Of a stretch of 39,821 nucleotides of DNA, positions 24,146-32,900 are shown in pieces. The stretch is from an uncultured Roseovarius sp. (lineage in GTDB: Bacteria; Pseudomonadota; Alphaproteobacteria; Rhodobacterales; Rhodobacteraceae), in assembly GCF_913057115.1 (NCBI RefSeq), contig NZ_CAJXNN010000031.1:1-39821 (forward strand). The letters run 5' to 3'. Both the position numbers and the translations under genes were made by a program. The notes below the pieces were generated by a model. The model searched no databases. It saw only the letters and a program-made list of their open reading frames with translations, and was not told the DNA's origin. The stretch's first letter is position 1. Every line of letters starts with the position of its first letter.

Positions 24146-24721
24146 ATGTTCGTTCAACGTTTGAAAGCCCTGCTGCAACGCTTCCGCGAAGATACACGCG
24201 GGTCCATCACGGTCGAAACCGTGATCGCTCTGCCTCTGTTGTTCTGGGCCGCAGCGGCATCCTACGATTTCCACGAGATTCACCGCTACAAAAGCGCGCG
24301 CGAAAAGGCGACCTTCACTGTCGCCGACATGATCTCGCGCGAGCAGCTTCCGATCACGGATAACTACATGGACCGGACACGCCAAGTGTTCAACGATATG
24401 GTCGGCGATGGAGAAAACAATCAAATCCGGGTCAGTGTTGTCGAATACAACGCCACCGATGACATTTACGAACTCCAGTGGTCCGAGACACGCGGAACGG
24501 GTGATTTGGAGCCCCTAGCGGATGAAGACGTTCGCAACGCCCATGACACCTTGCCGATCTTGACGGATGGTCAGCAAATTATTCTCGTTGAAGCGTTTTC
24601 AACCTTCAATTCGCTGTTTTCCGTGGGTCTGAGCATACCGGTCGATATCGAAACGCGCATCTTTACCGCACCGCGGTTCGTACCACAGGTCAGCTATCAA
24701 GCGGTCCTCGGCCAAGGCTGA
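24146..24721 (+). CDS. TadE/TadF-like pseudopilin-like protein
   Basis: A 191-residue protein whose N-terminus RFREDTRGSITVETVIALPLLFWAAAAS repeats the TadE pattern (GSxxVE then hydrophobic). The remainder is an extracytoplasmic domain rich in acidic residues, with no cysteine. It is the third gene of the Tad group, placed one base after the previous stop. A strong intrinsic terminator for this strand lies about 120 bases past the stop, inside the opposing gene. Confidence 0.82.
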   Translation: MFVQRLKALLQRFREDTRGSITVETVIALPLLFWAAAASYDFHEIHRYKSAREKATFTVADMISREQLPITDNYMDRTRQVFNDMVGDGENNQIRVSVVEYNATDDIYELQWSETRGTGDLEPLADEDVRNAHDTLPILTDGQQIILVEAFSTFNSLFSVGLSIPVDIETRIFTAPRFVPQVSYQAVLGQG

Positions 24722-24732
24722 TCAAACGAGCT

Positions 24733-25209
24733 TCAGGTCGACTGTTCATGCATCAAGGCAGCAAGGATTTCGGACATCGCCTTGGATTGCGATCCAGGCG
24801 TAACACCCCCTATCCCCACCCGCCGTCCAAGACACCACCACAGGCCCGGTTCCCACCGGGCCTTTTTCTTGGTGCTCAACCGCATCAGAAACCCGTTCGA
24901 CGGTTTGAAAGCGAAAAAGCCCCGGTCCAGGTGCTCGATCTCTTCGATGCGGGCAATTACCGTGCCATCGGTGCTGCGCAATTCCTCGCGCGTCAGTTCC
25001 AGAACTTCCGCCGTGGCAAGGCGCATCCGATTGGCCAGATAAAGCGCGGCAACGCCCATCAAGATAAGAAAAACCTGCCAGCCAAAATGCGCAGGTGGGC
25101 GCACCATGGCCACATAGACCAAGATCGCGCCAAGCCCGCCCATCGACAGAACCCCCAAGACCCGCCGGGCAGGCGAAGCCGCGATACGCGCCAGAACCTC
25201 GTCATCCAT
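24733..25209 (-). CDS. Small membrane protein of unknown function
   Basis: A 158-residue protein with two predicted membrane helices (about 18-37 and 42-61) followed by a soluble C-terminal domain of about 95 residues with a basic KKKARWEPGLWW segment. I recognise no function. Three overlapping starts (GTG, ATG, ATG) stand after GGAG; I take the third since the spacing is then seven bases. It converges on the Tad operon with an 11-base gap. The basic segment is encoded by the bases that form the Tad operon's terminator. Confidence 0.7.
   Translation of the reverse strand: MDDEVLARIAASPARRVLGVLSMGGLGAILVYVAMVRPPAHFGWQVFLILMGVAALYLANRMRLATAEVLELTREELRSTDGTVIARIEEIEHLDRGFFAFKPSNGFLMRLSTKKKARWEPGLWWCLGRRVGIGGVTPGSQSKAMSEILAALMHEQST
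24843..24870 (+). terminator. Intrinsic terminator for the Tad operon inside the opposing gene
   Basis: On the plus strand GGCCCGGT-TCCC-ACCGGGCC forms a perfect 8-bp stem with a four-base loop, followed at once by TTTTTCTT. It lies 122 bases past the last Tad gene and within codons of the convergent membrane-protein gene, where it encodes the basic KKKARW segment. This is one of the best-formed rho-independent terminators in the window. Confidence 0.8.
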
Positions 25210-25271
25210 CATCACACTCCAATCCGCTTGCTCCGGGCCATATCCCGAACGCGCCCCGATTGCGAGGGGGA

Positions 25272-27719
25272 TTAGCCGCGCATCCGCTCGGAGGTCGGAT
25301 CATACATCGGCTTCAGGCTGGCCTCGGCCGCAACCCGCGTGCCTGCCACGTCGATCTCATAGCTTGAGGCCAGAACATCCGCAGCACTTTCCCCTTGGCA
25401 CGGCACGTACCCCAGCCCGACAGCCCCGCCCAGATGGTGGCCGTAGTTGCCCGAACTCAGGTAGCCGACGATCTGCCCATCCCGCAGGATAGGTTCGTTA
25501 TGATAAAGCATCGGCTCGGGGTCGCTCAGCCGGAATTGCACCATGCGATGGCGCAATCCCTCTTCGCGCTTGCGCTCCACCGCCGCGCGGCCAATGAAAT
25601 CGGCTTTGGTTTTCGACACGGCAAAGCCAAGCCCCGCTTCCAGAACATGATCCTCACAGGTGATGTCATGGCCAAAATGCCGGAACCCCTTTTCGATCCG
25701 GCAGCTGTCCATCACATGCATCCCGCATAGTTTCAGATCATGTGCCCCCCCGGCCTCCATCAATGTCTCGAACACATGGCCGCACATATCGGCACTGACA
25801 TAGATTTCCCAACCAAGCTCACCGACGTAAGACACCCGATGCGCCCGCGCCAACCCCATGCCGATCTCGATCTGCCGGGCCTGACCAAAGGGATGCGCCG
25901 CGTTGCTGAAGTCATTGGGCGAGACCGCCTGCATCACCTCCCGCGCGCGCGGCCCCATCACGGCCAGAACCCCCTCGCCTGCCGTCACATCGGTGATCAC
26001 AACCATCCGGTCCCCCAGATGACGGCGCAGCCATGTCTCATCGGCCAACCGCGTCGCCGCCGGGGTAACCACCAGATAGGCGGTTTCCGACAGGCGGGTG
26101 ACAGTGACATCCGCCTCAATCCCACCTCGCTCATTCAGGAACTGAGTATAGACGATCTTACCCACCGGCACGCCCATATCCGCGCCGCAAACGTGGTTGA
26201 GGAACCCCTCGGCCTCCGGCCCTTCGACCCGCAGCTTGCCGAAACTCGACATGTCATACATGCCCACACCGCCCCGGATCGCGGCGTGTTCAGTCGCGGC
26301 ATTGTCAAACCAGTTCTGCCGCTTCCAGCTATACTGGTATTCCCGCTCCTGCCCCGGCTTGGCGAACCAATTGGCCCGCTCCCACCCAGCCATTTCGCCC
26401 ATGACAGCGCCCTGTTCCAAAAGCTGCGCATGGAAAGGCGTGCGCCGCACACCGCGCGCCGTGGCCTTTTGCCGGTAGGGGTAGTGATCGGCATAAAGCA
26501 GACCCAAGGTCTCGGTCGACCGCTCCACCAGATAACGCTTGTTGCCTTGGAAGGGCTGCATCCGGGCAATATCCACATCGCCCAGATCAAAGGGCTTCGC
26601 GCCATCCTCCATCCACTGGGCCAGCGCCATGCCCGCGCCGCCCGCACTTTGAATACCGATGGAGTTGAACCCCGCCGCGACCCAGACATTCTCCATCTCG
26701 GGGCAGCGCCCAAGGTGATAGGCGTCATCGGGCGTGAAACTTTCCGGCCCGTTGAAGAAAGTATGAATGCCCGCCTCGCCCAGCATCGGCATCCGGTTCA
26801 CCGCCCATTCCAGAATAGGCTCAAAATGGTCGAAATCTTCGGGCAGTTGGTCAAATTCGAAATCCTCGGGGATGCCCTGCATGCCCCACGGCTTGGATGT
26901 GGGCTCGAACGCGCCCAGCATCATCTTGCCCGCGTCTTCCTTGTAATAGGCGCATTCATCCGGCACCCGCAGGACGGGCAACTGGCTTAGCCCCTCGATG
27001 GGCTCCGAGACAATATAGAAATGCTCACAGGCCTGAAGCGGCACATTGGTGCCCAGCATCCGGCCCACCTCATGGCCCCACATGCCCGCGCAATTGACCA
27101 CCATCTCAGCCTCGATATGCCCCGAGGCGCCATCCTCGGCCTGCCAATCGACGCCCGTGATCCGCTGACCCGAGCGCGCCACGCCGGTCACTTTCACACG
27201 CTCTTTGACAATCGCGCCCCGCTGCCGTGCGCCCTTGGCCAAGGCCAGCGCGATATTGGCCGGATCGCCCTGCCCGTCCTTGTCCAGATAAACCGCGCCT
27301 TTGACGCCCTCGATATTGAGATGCGGATATTTGCCCTGCACCTCCGCCGCGCTGATTTCCTCGACATCGACGCCAAAGGCACGGGCCATGGCGGCTTGGC
27401 GGTAAATCTCTTCGCGGCGTTCTTCGCTCAGGGCCACGGTGATCGATCCCACCCGCTTGAAGCCTGTGGCAACGCCGGTTTCCTCTTCCAGATTGCCGTA
27501 AAGCTCTTGCGAGTATTTGGCGAGCTTGGTCATATTCGCCGTCGCCCGAAGCTGCGCAATGAGGCCTGCAGCATGCCATGTGGTGCCGCTGGTCAACTGC
27601 TTGCGCTCCAGCAAGACGACATCTGTCCAGCCCAGCTTGGTCAGGTGATAGGCCACCGAGCAGCCTACCACACCACCACCGATGATGACCACGCGGGCCT
27701 TTTGCGGAAGATCAGCCAT
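25272..27719 (-). CDS. Dimethylglycine/sarcosine dehydrogenase-like FAD protein with GcvT domain (copy B)
   Basis: An 815-residue enzyme of the dimethylglycine/sarcosine dehydrogenase family. It would remove an N-methyl group and pass the one-carbon unit to tetrahydrofolate and electrons to the electron-transfer flavoprotein. The FAD motif VVIIGGGVVGCS is at 10-21. His49 in SGTTWHAAG aligns with the histidine that carries covalent FAD in mammalian dimethylglycine dehydrogenase. A GcvT folate-binding domain forms the C-terminal half (about 430-815, with HRVSYVGELGWEIYVS). TGAGGA seven bases upstream supports the ATG at 27719. It has the same length and plan as copy A at 30407. Which methylated glycine each one uses cannot be decided here. 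Confidence 0.88.
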   Translation of the reverse strand: MADLPQKARVVIIGGGVVGCSVAYHLTKLGWTDVVLLERKQLTSGTTWHAAGLIAQLRATANMTKLAKYSQELYGNLEEETGVATGFKRVGSITVALSEERREEIYRQAAMARAFGVDVEEISAAEVQGKYPHLNIEGVKGAVYLDKDGQGDPANIALALAKGARQRGAIVKERVKVTGVARSGQRITGVDWQAEDGASGHIEAEMVVNCAGMWGHEVGRMLGTNVPLQACEHFYIVSEPIEGLSQLPVLRVPDECAYYKEDAGKMMLGAFEPTSKPWGMQGIPEDFEFDQLPEDFDHFEPILEWAVNRMPMLGEAGIHTFFNGPESFTPDDAYHLGRCPEMENVWVAAGFNSIGIQSAGGAGMALAQWMEDGAKPFDLGDVDIARMQPFQGNKRYLVERSTETLGLLYADHYPYRQKATARGVRRTPFHAQLLEQGAVMGEMAGWERANWFAKPGQEREYQYSWKRQNWFDNAATEHAAIRGGVGMYDMSSFGKLRVEGPEAEGFLNHVCGADMGVPVGKIVYTQFLNERGGIEADVTVTRLSETAYLVVTPAATRLADETWLRRHLGDRMVVITDVTAGEGVLAVMGPRAREVMQAVSPNDFSNAAHPFGQARQIEIGMGLARAHRVSYVGELGWEIYVSADMCGHVFETLMEAGGAHDLKLCGMHVMDSCRIEKGFRHFGHDITCEDHVLEAGLGFAVSKTKADFIGRAAVERKREEGLRHRMVQFRLSDPEPMLYHNEPILRDGQIVGYLSSGNYGHHLGGAVGLGYVPCQGESAADVLASSYEIDVAGTRVAAEASLKPMYDPTSERMRG

Positions 27720-27752
27720 GTTTATCCTCATTGAGTGTTTCTAGTCATGTCT

Positions 27753-27858
27753 CGGATCGCTGACGCGATCCGACCGGTGGGGGGCGCTGCCCCCCACGTT
27801 GAAAATCCTTGGATTTTCAACGCTCCCCCCGGGATATTTTTCAACAGAAGAAGACCGA
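27753..27858. repeat. REP-like hairpin element inside the amine gene cluster
   Basis: Three perfect hairpins follow each other: CGGATCGC-TGAC-GCGATCCG (27753-27772), GTGGGGGGC-GCT-GCCCCCCAC (27777-27797), and a 12-bp stem with a TT loop (27797-27822). They are followed by CTCCCCCCGGGATATTTTTC and an AGAAGAAGA tail (to about 27858). The GC hairpin and the GGGATATTTTT tail resemble the element at 4989-5099. It stands between the methyltransferase stop and the start of copy B, so it may reduce read-through or stabilise the upstream message. Confidence 0.75.
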
Positions 27859-27864
27859 GGGTGG

Positions 27865-28761
27865 TCAGACGATTTCATGGCCTGCCTCCTTGATCCGCCG
27901 CGCCAATTCGCGGATGTGGTCCGGCCCCACCTCGCAGCAGCCGCCGACAATGCGCGCGCCTTGGGCGATCCAGCCCATGGCGAAATCCGCATAGGCGGCG
28001 GGTGACAGATCGTGCCGCGCGCTCAGGGCATCGACGGTGGGAGCCTCTTGCAAAAAGCCCTCGCTGATGGCCGTAAAGCCGTTGGCGTAGGCGCCGATGG
28101 GCAGGCCAAAGGTCTTGAGAATATCGAGCGCAGGCGCCACGGCCTCGGGGCGCGAACAATTGATCAGGATCGCCTCGGGCTGATAGCGCGCAAGCAGCGG
28201 GGCAAGATCGGCAAGTGGCTCGCCCGACCGCAGGCGGGTGCCGTCCTCGTCATCCACCGTCACCGCCAGCCAGACCGGCACCCCCTGCCCGCAAGCCGCG
28301 CGCAAGGCGCCCTCGGCCTGATCGACCGAGGCCATGGTTTCCAACAGGAAAAGGTCCACCTGATCCTTCAAAAGCGCCACTGGCTCGGCGTAAATCTGGG
28401 CGGCCTCATCAGCGGGCGGGCAAAGATCAGGGCGATAGGATTGCACCAAGGGTCCAATCACCCCCGCCACGCGCCCGGCACCAAAAGCCGCCCGCGCCCG
28501 GCGCGCGGCCGAGAGGGCCCTGTCGGTCAGGGTCTCCAACTGATCTTCAAGCCCAACCCGCGCCAAGCGGTCACGCAGCACCGCATAGGTGTTGGTGCTG
28601 ATCACCGTCGCCCCGGCTTGCAGGTACTCCAGATGCACCTCCCCCACCAGTTTGGGGTGATCGATCATCGCCTGCGTCGACCAAAGCGGCGTCGGTTTGT
28701 CGCCCGCCCGCTTGACCAGTTCCTGCCCGATTGAGCCATCCAAAAGCGTGATATTTGCCAT
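27865..28761 (-). CDS. Homocysteine S-methyltransferase family protein (betaine-homocysteine type)
   Basis: A 298-residue zinc-dependent methyltransferase that moves a methyl group from a donor such as glycine betaine to homocysteine, giving methionine. The zinc cysteines are visible as Cys202 (INCSRPEA) and Cys275-Cys276 (IVGGCCEVGP). The N-terminal DGSIGQELVKR and the STNTYAVLRDRL block fit the family. The neighbours, dimethylglycine-dehydrogenase-like enzymes, support glycine betaine as donor, since its demethylated product is their substrate. S-methylmethionine (MmuM type) is the main alternative. It starts 18 bases after the MDR oxidoreductase, with AAGGGAAAGA upstream. Confidence 0.85.
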   Translation of the reverse strand: MANITLLDGSIGQELVKRAGDKPTPLWSTQAMIDHPKLVGEVHLEYLQAGATVISTNTYAVLRDRLARVGLEDQLETLTDRALSAARRARAAFGAGRVAGVIGPLVQSYRPDLCPPADEAAQIYAEPVALLKDQVDLFLLETMASVDQAEGALRAACGQGVPVWLAVTVDDEDGTRLRSGEPLADLAPLLARYQPEAILINCSRPEAVAPALDILKTFGLPIGAYANGFTAISEGFLQEAPTVDALSARHDLSPAAYADFAMGWIAQGARIVGGCCEVGPDHIRELARRIKEAGHEIV

Positions 28762-28779
28762 GATACGAAGCTCTTTCCC

Positions 28780-29853
28780 TTACGGCGCGGCCACGGCGGG
28801 CGGCAACAGCACGAGTTTTCCCGCGTGGGCCTTGGCCATGAAATCCTGTTGCGCCTGCCGGATGTCGCGCATTGGATAGGTCTTGGCAACCAAGGGGCGC
28901 AGCGCACCGGCGTTGATCTTCTCAACCAGCCGGGCAAAGACCTCGGGTGGCTGATAGGTACAGCCATGGATCGTGATATCGCGCAGGTAAATCCGCCGCA
29001 AATCGGCCTCGACGATCGGCCCGGCAATGGCCCCGGCCACGGCATAATGCCCACCGGGCCGCAGCGCGTCGATCAAACCCGACCAACCGGGGCCAGCCAC
29101 CAGATCAATCACCGCATGAAAGGCATCCGCTGGCGGAGTGTCCTCTCGACCCAACACCTGCACCGCCCCGGCCTCTTGCACGATATCCGCCTTGGCGGGG
29201 GAAGCGACGCCGACAACCTCAGCCCCGTCCTGCGCGGCCAATTGCACAGCGGCCAAGCCAACCCCACCCGAGGCGCCGGTGATCAAGACCCGTTGCCCCG
29301 AGGCAACGCCCGCCCGGTCCAGCAATCCCGCCGCCGTGCCAAAGGCACAGGGCATCGCGGCAATCTCGACATCACTGAGCGGCGCCTCGGTGACATCATA
29401 AAGATCGCACTCCGGCACCACGCAATATTCCGCGAAGGCACCGTTGTATTCCGATCCCAAAGCCTCGAACCCAACCGGACTTTCCGGGCTAGGGCGCGGT
29501 TGGTTGATCGGGCAAGTCACGCGGCGGCCCACGGCAATCGCCCCGCCCCCCGGACCATGGGCGACGACACGACCGCACAGATCCCCACCTTGGATCAGCG
29601 GAAAGCGCAAGGCCCCGGCCCAGCCACCGGCCTCGACACCTTCCTGCATCTCACCAGTGGCCCCCGTCACATCCGCCGAATACCACCCCTCGCGCGTGTT
29701 GATATCGGTGTTGTTCACACCGGCGGCCAGTACCTTGACCAACACCTCCCCCTTCCCGGGCTGTGGCACAGGGATATCCTCGCGCCACTGAAGCTTGTCG
29801 AGCCCGCCGTGGCCGGTCAGATACACGACGGACATGGAGTCACGCACCGTCAC
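28780..29853 (-). CDS. MDR-family oxidoreductase (zinc-less alcohol dehydrogenase/quinone reductase type)
   Basis: A 357-residue medium-chain dehydrogenase/reductase. The N-terminal GroES-like part has GVNNTDINTREGWYS, and the nucleotide-binding fold has ITGASGGVGLAAVQLA. The cysteines for catalytic zinc are not apparent, so it is closer to quinone oxidoreductases. The likely start is a GTG overlapping the upstream stop by four bases (GTGA); an ATG six codons later is an alternative. Its substrate is unknown; its place in the amine operon hints at an aldehyde or carbonyl side-product, which is inference. Confidence 0.8.
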   Translation of the reverse strand: MTVRDSMSVVYLTGHGGLDKLQWREDIPVPQPGKGEVLVKVLAAGVNNTDINTREGWYSADVTGATGEMQEGVEAGGWAGALRFPLIQGGDLCGRVVAHGPGGGAIAVGRRVTCPINQPRPSPESPVGFEALGSEYNGAFAEYCVVPECDLYDVTEAPLSDVEIAAMPCAFGTAAGLLDRAGVASGQRVLITGASGGVGLAAVQLAAQDGAEVVGVASPAKADIVQEAGAVQVLGREDTPPADAFHAVIDLVAGPGWSGLIDALRPGGHYAVAGAIAGPIVEADLRRIYLRDITIHGCTYQPPEVFARLVEKINAGALRPLVAKTYPMRDIRQAQQDFMAKAHAGKLVLLPPAVAAP

Positions 29854-30410
29854 GCCGTTGCCTGCGCCGGCTTTGCGATCACACCGCCGTTCGGCATGTC
29901 GGCAAGGGTCAGTTCCGCCCCCGGCTCAAAACACGCGCGCACACGCGCGCTACCGGCATCGACATCGTCGCGCGCCGTGGCCGCGACCAGCTTCACCGCC
30001 TGATCCAGCCGGAATCGATGGCCCGACTCACTTTCTCCCTCCGCCGCAACGGTATAGCGGCCAGTCGCGTCACACCGCAGCACAGCCCGCAACCGCGCGT
30101 GGCTTTCGTGATCCCAATAATGGAAAAACCCCTGATCCAGCTCCGGAACGCCCGCAAATGCGATCTCCCGCTCCCGCAGACCGGTTTCGACATCCGGCAA
30201 AGCCACGCCCGGTACACTCAGGTCAAGACCCACCGGCGCGTCCCATCCCGGCGCGCCCCGGTCATCTGTCGTCATGCCCGGTCGCGTCGCCAGAATATCC
30301 ACACCAACCGTCAGCCCCTCCGTCCTCAGGGCAAGGTGCAAATTCGCGCGCCGCGTCTCCAGAGCGACGGGCGATTTGCCCCTGAAGGTGACGTCGAACA
30401 CCATGCTCAC
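29850..30410 (-). CDS. Unrecognised soluble protein in the amine operon
   Basis: A 186-residue protein I cannot assign. It has no signal peptide or membrane segment, a single cysteine in LRCD and another in RACFEPG, and looks beta-rich and acidic. Segments such as AFAGVPELDQGFFHYWDHESHARLR in short pieces and HRFRLDQAVKL stand out, but I know no family for them. It begins at a GTG overlapping the stop of the dimethylglycine-dehydrogenase-like gene (GTGA), with an ATG two codons later, and its own stop overlaps the next gene. The tight double coupling argues for a real, co-translated partner of the pathway. Confidence 0.7.
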   Translation of the reverse strand: MSMVFDVTFRGKSPVALETRRANLHLALRTEGLTVGVDILATRPGMTTDDRGAPGWDAPVGLDLSVPGVALPDVETGLREREIAFAGVPELDQGFFHYWDHESHARLRAVLRCDATGRYTVAAEGESESGHRFRLDQAVKLVAATARDDVDAGSARVRACFEPGAELTLADMPNGGVIAKPAQATA

Positions 30411-32854
30411 GCCCGCAGCCTTTCGTTCTCAGGGTCCCACATGGGGGCATCGGGTTGCACAACGGCACGACACCGCTCACCGTAAATCTCGACCTCCAAT
30501 GCGGTCCCCGGCACCGCCAGATCGGCCCGCACCATGGCCAGCGCGACCGAGGCATTGACACGGTAGCCCCATGTGCCACTGGTCACCTCACCCACGATCT
30601 GGCCCTCGCTCCAGATCGGGGCCATGTAAGGTGCATCCGCCTCCCCGGCCTCCACGATCAACTGCACAAAGGCCTTCTTGCGGCCCTGCTGTTTCTCGGC
30701 CAAAAGAGCGGCCTTTCCGGTGAACGCCTGCGGCTTGTCGAATTTCACGAAGCGCTCCAACCCGCCTTCCAACATCGAATAATCAGTCGACAAATCGCCC
30801 TTCCACGCGCGATAACCCTTTTCGATCCGCAAGGAATTCAGCGCATACATGCCAAAGGGCTTGGCTCCGGCCTCCAAAAGCGCGTCGTAAATCGCCGGGA
30901 TGGCGTCATTCTCGGCATGTACTTCCCAACCCAATTCTCCGGTGAAACTCACCCGGATCAAAAACGCCTTCTGGCCCGCCACCGTGCAATGCTGATGGCT
31001 TAGCCACGGCAAGGACAAATCGGCATCGGTCAGCCCGCCCAACACGTCGCGGCTTTGCGGCCCGGCCACCAAAAGCACGTCGCGCTCGGTGGTGGTCTCG
31101 CGGCACTCCAACCCCTCGGGCAAGGCATTGCGCACCAATTCGCCATCGTGCCACTGGGCCGTGGCGGCGGTGATCAGAACGAAACTGTCCTCCTCCAACC
31201 GGATGCAGGAAAACTCGGTCAGGATACGGCCCCGCTCATCGGCGACATAGACAAGGTTCATCCGCCCCACCTTGGGCAAACCGCCGGTCACGAAGCCGCG
31301 CAGCCACTCATCGGCCCCTTCGCCAGAGATCCACAACCGGGTAAACCCCGGCAGGTCCAGCACGCCACAGGCATCGCGCACCACCTCACATTCCTCTTTC
31401 ACCCGCACGGCCCATGGCCCGTTGCGGTTCCAGGTTTGCGTGGCCTCCTCGCTGGTATCGTCACCGGGCTTGGCAAACCAATTGGCCCGCTCCCAGCCGT
31501 TATAGGCCCCCATCTGACCGCCCAGCGCCTTGACCTTGTCATGCACCGGCGACAGCTTCTTGTCGCGGCCGGCGGGCCATTCGTGATGCGGGAAATGCAT
31601 GGCGTACTCATGGCCGTAGACTTCCATCCCCTTGGCCACGCAATAATCGTGATCGGTGTAATCGGTATAGCGGCGCGGATCGACCGCCCACATATCCCAC
31701 TCGGTCCCGCCATCAATCACCCATTCGGCCAGCACCTTGCCCGCACCGCCCCCTTGGGCAATGCCAAAGGTAAAGACACAACATTCAAAGGCGTTCTTCA
31801 CCCCCGGCATCGGCCCGATCAAGGGCATGCCATCGGGGGCATAGGGGATGGGGCCATTGATGATCCGGCTGATCCCGGCGGAACCTGCCACCGGCACCCG
31901 CTCCATACTGTCGGCCACGATGTCGCCGATCCGGTCCAGATCATCCGACCAAAGCTGGAACGAGAAATCCTCGGGGATCGCATCGCCCGACTCTTCCCAT
32001 TCCGCCTTACAGTTCGGCTCATAGGGGCCGATGTTGAAGCCATGCTTTTCCTGCCGGAAGTAATAAGACACGTCCACATCCCGGAGCAGCGGCAGCTTCT
32101 TCCCGCCATTGGCCTTCGACCATGCCTCGATCTCGGGCACCTCCTCGGTTAGGACATATTGATGGCTCATCACCATCATCGGCACGGTGCGCCCGCCATA
32201 GGGCTTGAACCACTCGCCTACCCGCTGCGCGTAATAACCCGCCGAGTTCACGACGTAATCACAAGCAATATCGCCCTTGTCGGTGTGTACGATCCACCCC
32301 TCGCCGTCCTTGGTCACCCCGGTCGCGGGGCAAAAGCGGATCACCTTGGCGCCCATGTCGCGCGCACCCTTGGCCAGCGCTTGGGTCACCTGCGCGGGGT
32401 CGATATCGCCATCGTTGGGATCGTAAAGCGCGCCTTCAAGGTCATGGGTCTCGATGAAGGGATAGCGTTCCTTGATCTCCTCGACGCTCAGAATTTCAAG
32501 GTCCATGCCTTGGTTCTTGCCCCAGCCCTTGGCGCGCTCGAACTCCTGCATCCGCTCCTTGGAATGGGCCAGCCGGATTGATCCGGTCTGGTGATAGTTC
32601 ATCGGGTAATCCACCTCCTCGCCCAAGCGGGCATACAGGTCGATGGAATAGCGTTGCATGTTCATGATCGCCCAAGAGGTCGAAAAAGACGGCACATTGC
32701 CCGCCGCATGCCAGGTGGAGCCAGCGGTCAACTCGTTCTTTTCCAGCAGAACACAGTCGCTCCAGCCCCTTTTGGCCAGATGATAGAGGCACGAGGCCCC
32801 GACAACGCCGCCGCCGATGATCACAACCTTCGCTTTGTTGGGCATATCCGCCAT
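30407..32854 (-). CDS. Dimethylglycine dehydrogenase-like FAD protein with GcvT domain (copy A)
   Basis: An 815-residue paralogue of copy B with the same plan. The FAD motif is VVIIGGGVVGAS at 10-21, and the covalent-flavin histidine is His49 in TAGSTWHAAG, which matches the motif of mammalian dimethylglycine dehydrogenase more closely than copy B does. The second half is the GcvT folate domain (RVSFTGELGWEVHAE near residue 660). The expected products are sarcosine and a one-carbon unit. GGGAGAAAGAC precedes the ATG. It is 46 bases after the LysE gene and coupled to the next gene. Confidence 0.9.
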   Translation of the reverse strand: MADMPNKAKVVIIGGGVVGASCLYHLAKRGWSDCVLLEKNELTAGSTWHAAGNVPSFSTSWAIMNMQRYSIDLYARLGEEVDYPMNYHQTGSIRLAHSKERMQEFERAKGWGKNQGMDLEILSVEEIKERYPFIETHDLEGALYDPNDGDIDPAQVTQALAKGARDMGAKVIRFCPATGVTKDGEGWIVHTDKGDIACDYVVNSAGYYAQRVGEWFKPYGGRTVPMMVMSHQYVLTEEVPEIEAWSKANGGKKLPLLRDVDVSYYFRQEKHGFNIGPYEPNCKAEWEESGDAIPEDFSFQLWSDDLDRIGDIVADSMERVPVAGSAGISRIINGPIPYAPDGMPLIGPMPGVKNAFECCVFTFGIAQGGGAGKVLAEWVIDGGTEWDMWAVDPRRYTDYTDHDYCVAKGMEVYGHEYAMHFPHHEWPAGRDKKLSPVHDKVKALGGQMGAYNGWERANWFAKPGDDTSEEATQTWNRNGPWAVRVKEECEVVRDACGVLDLPGFTRLWISGEGADEWLRGFVTGGLPKVGRMNLVYVADERGRILTEFSCIRLEEDSFVLITAATAQWHDGELVRNALPEGLECRETTTERDVLLVAGPQSRDVLGGLTDADLSLPWLSHQHCTVAGQKAFLIRVSFTGELGWEVHAENDAIPAIYDALLEAGAKPFGMYALNSLRIEKGYRAWKGDLSTDYSMLEGGLERFVKFDKPQAFTGKAALLAEKQQGRKKAFVQLIVEAGEADAPYMAPIWSEGQIVGEVTSGTWGYRVNASVALAMVRADLAVPGTALEVEIYGERCRAVVQPDAPMWDPENERLRA

Positions 32855-32900
32855 GTCTTTCTCCCTTTGTCTATGGCCCCGCCGCGCGGTGGCCCTTGTC

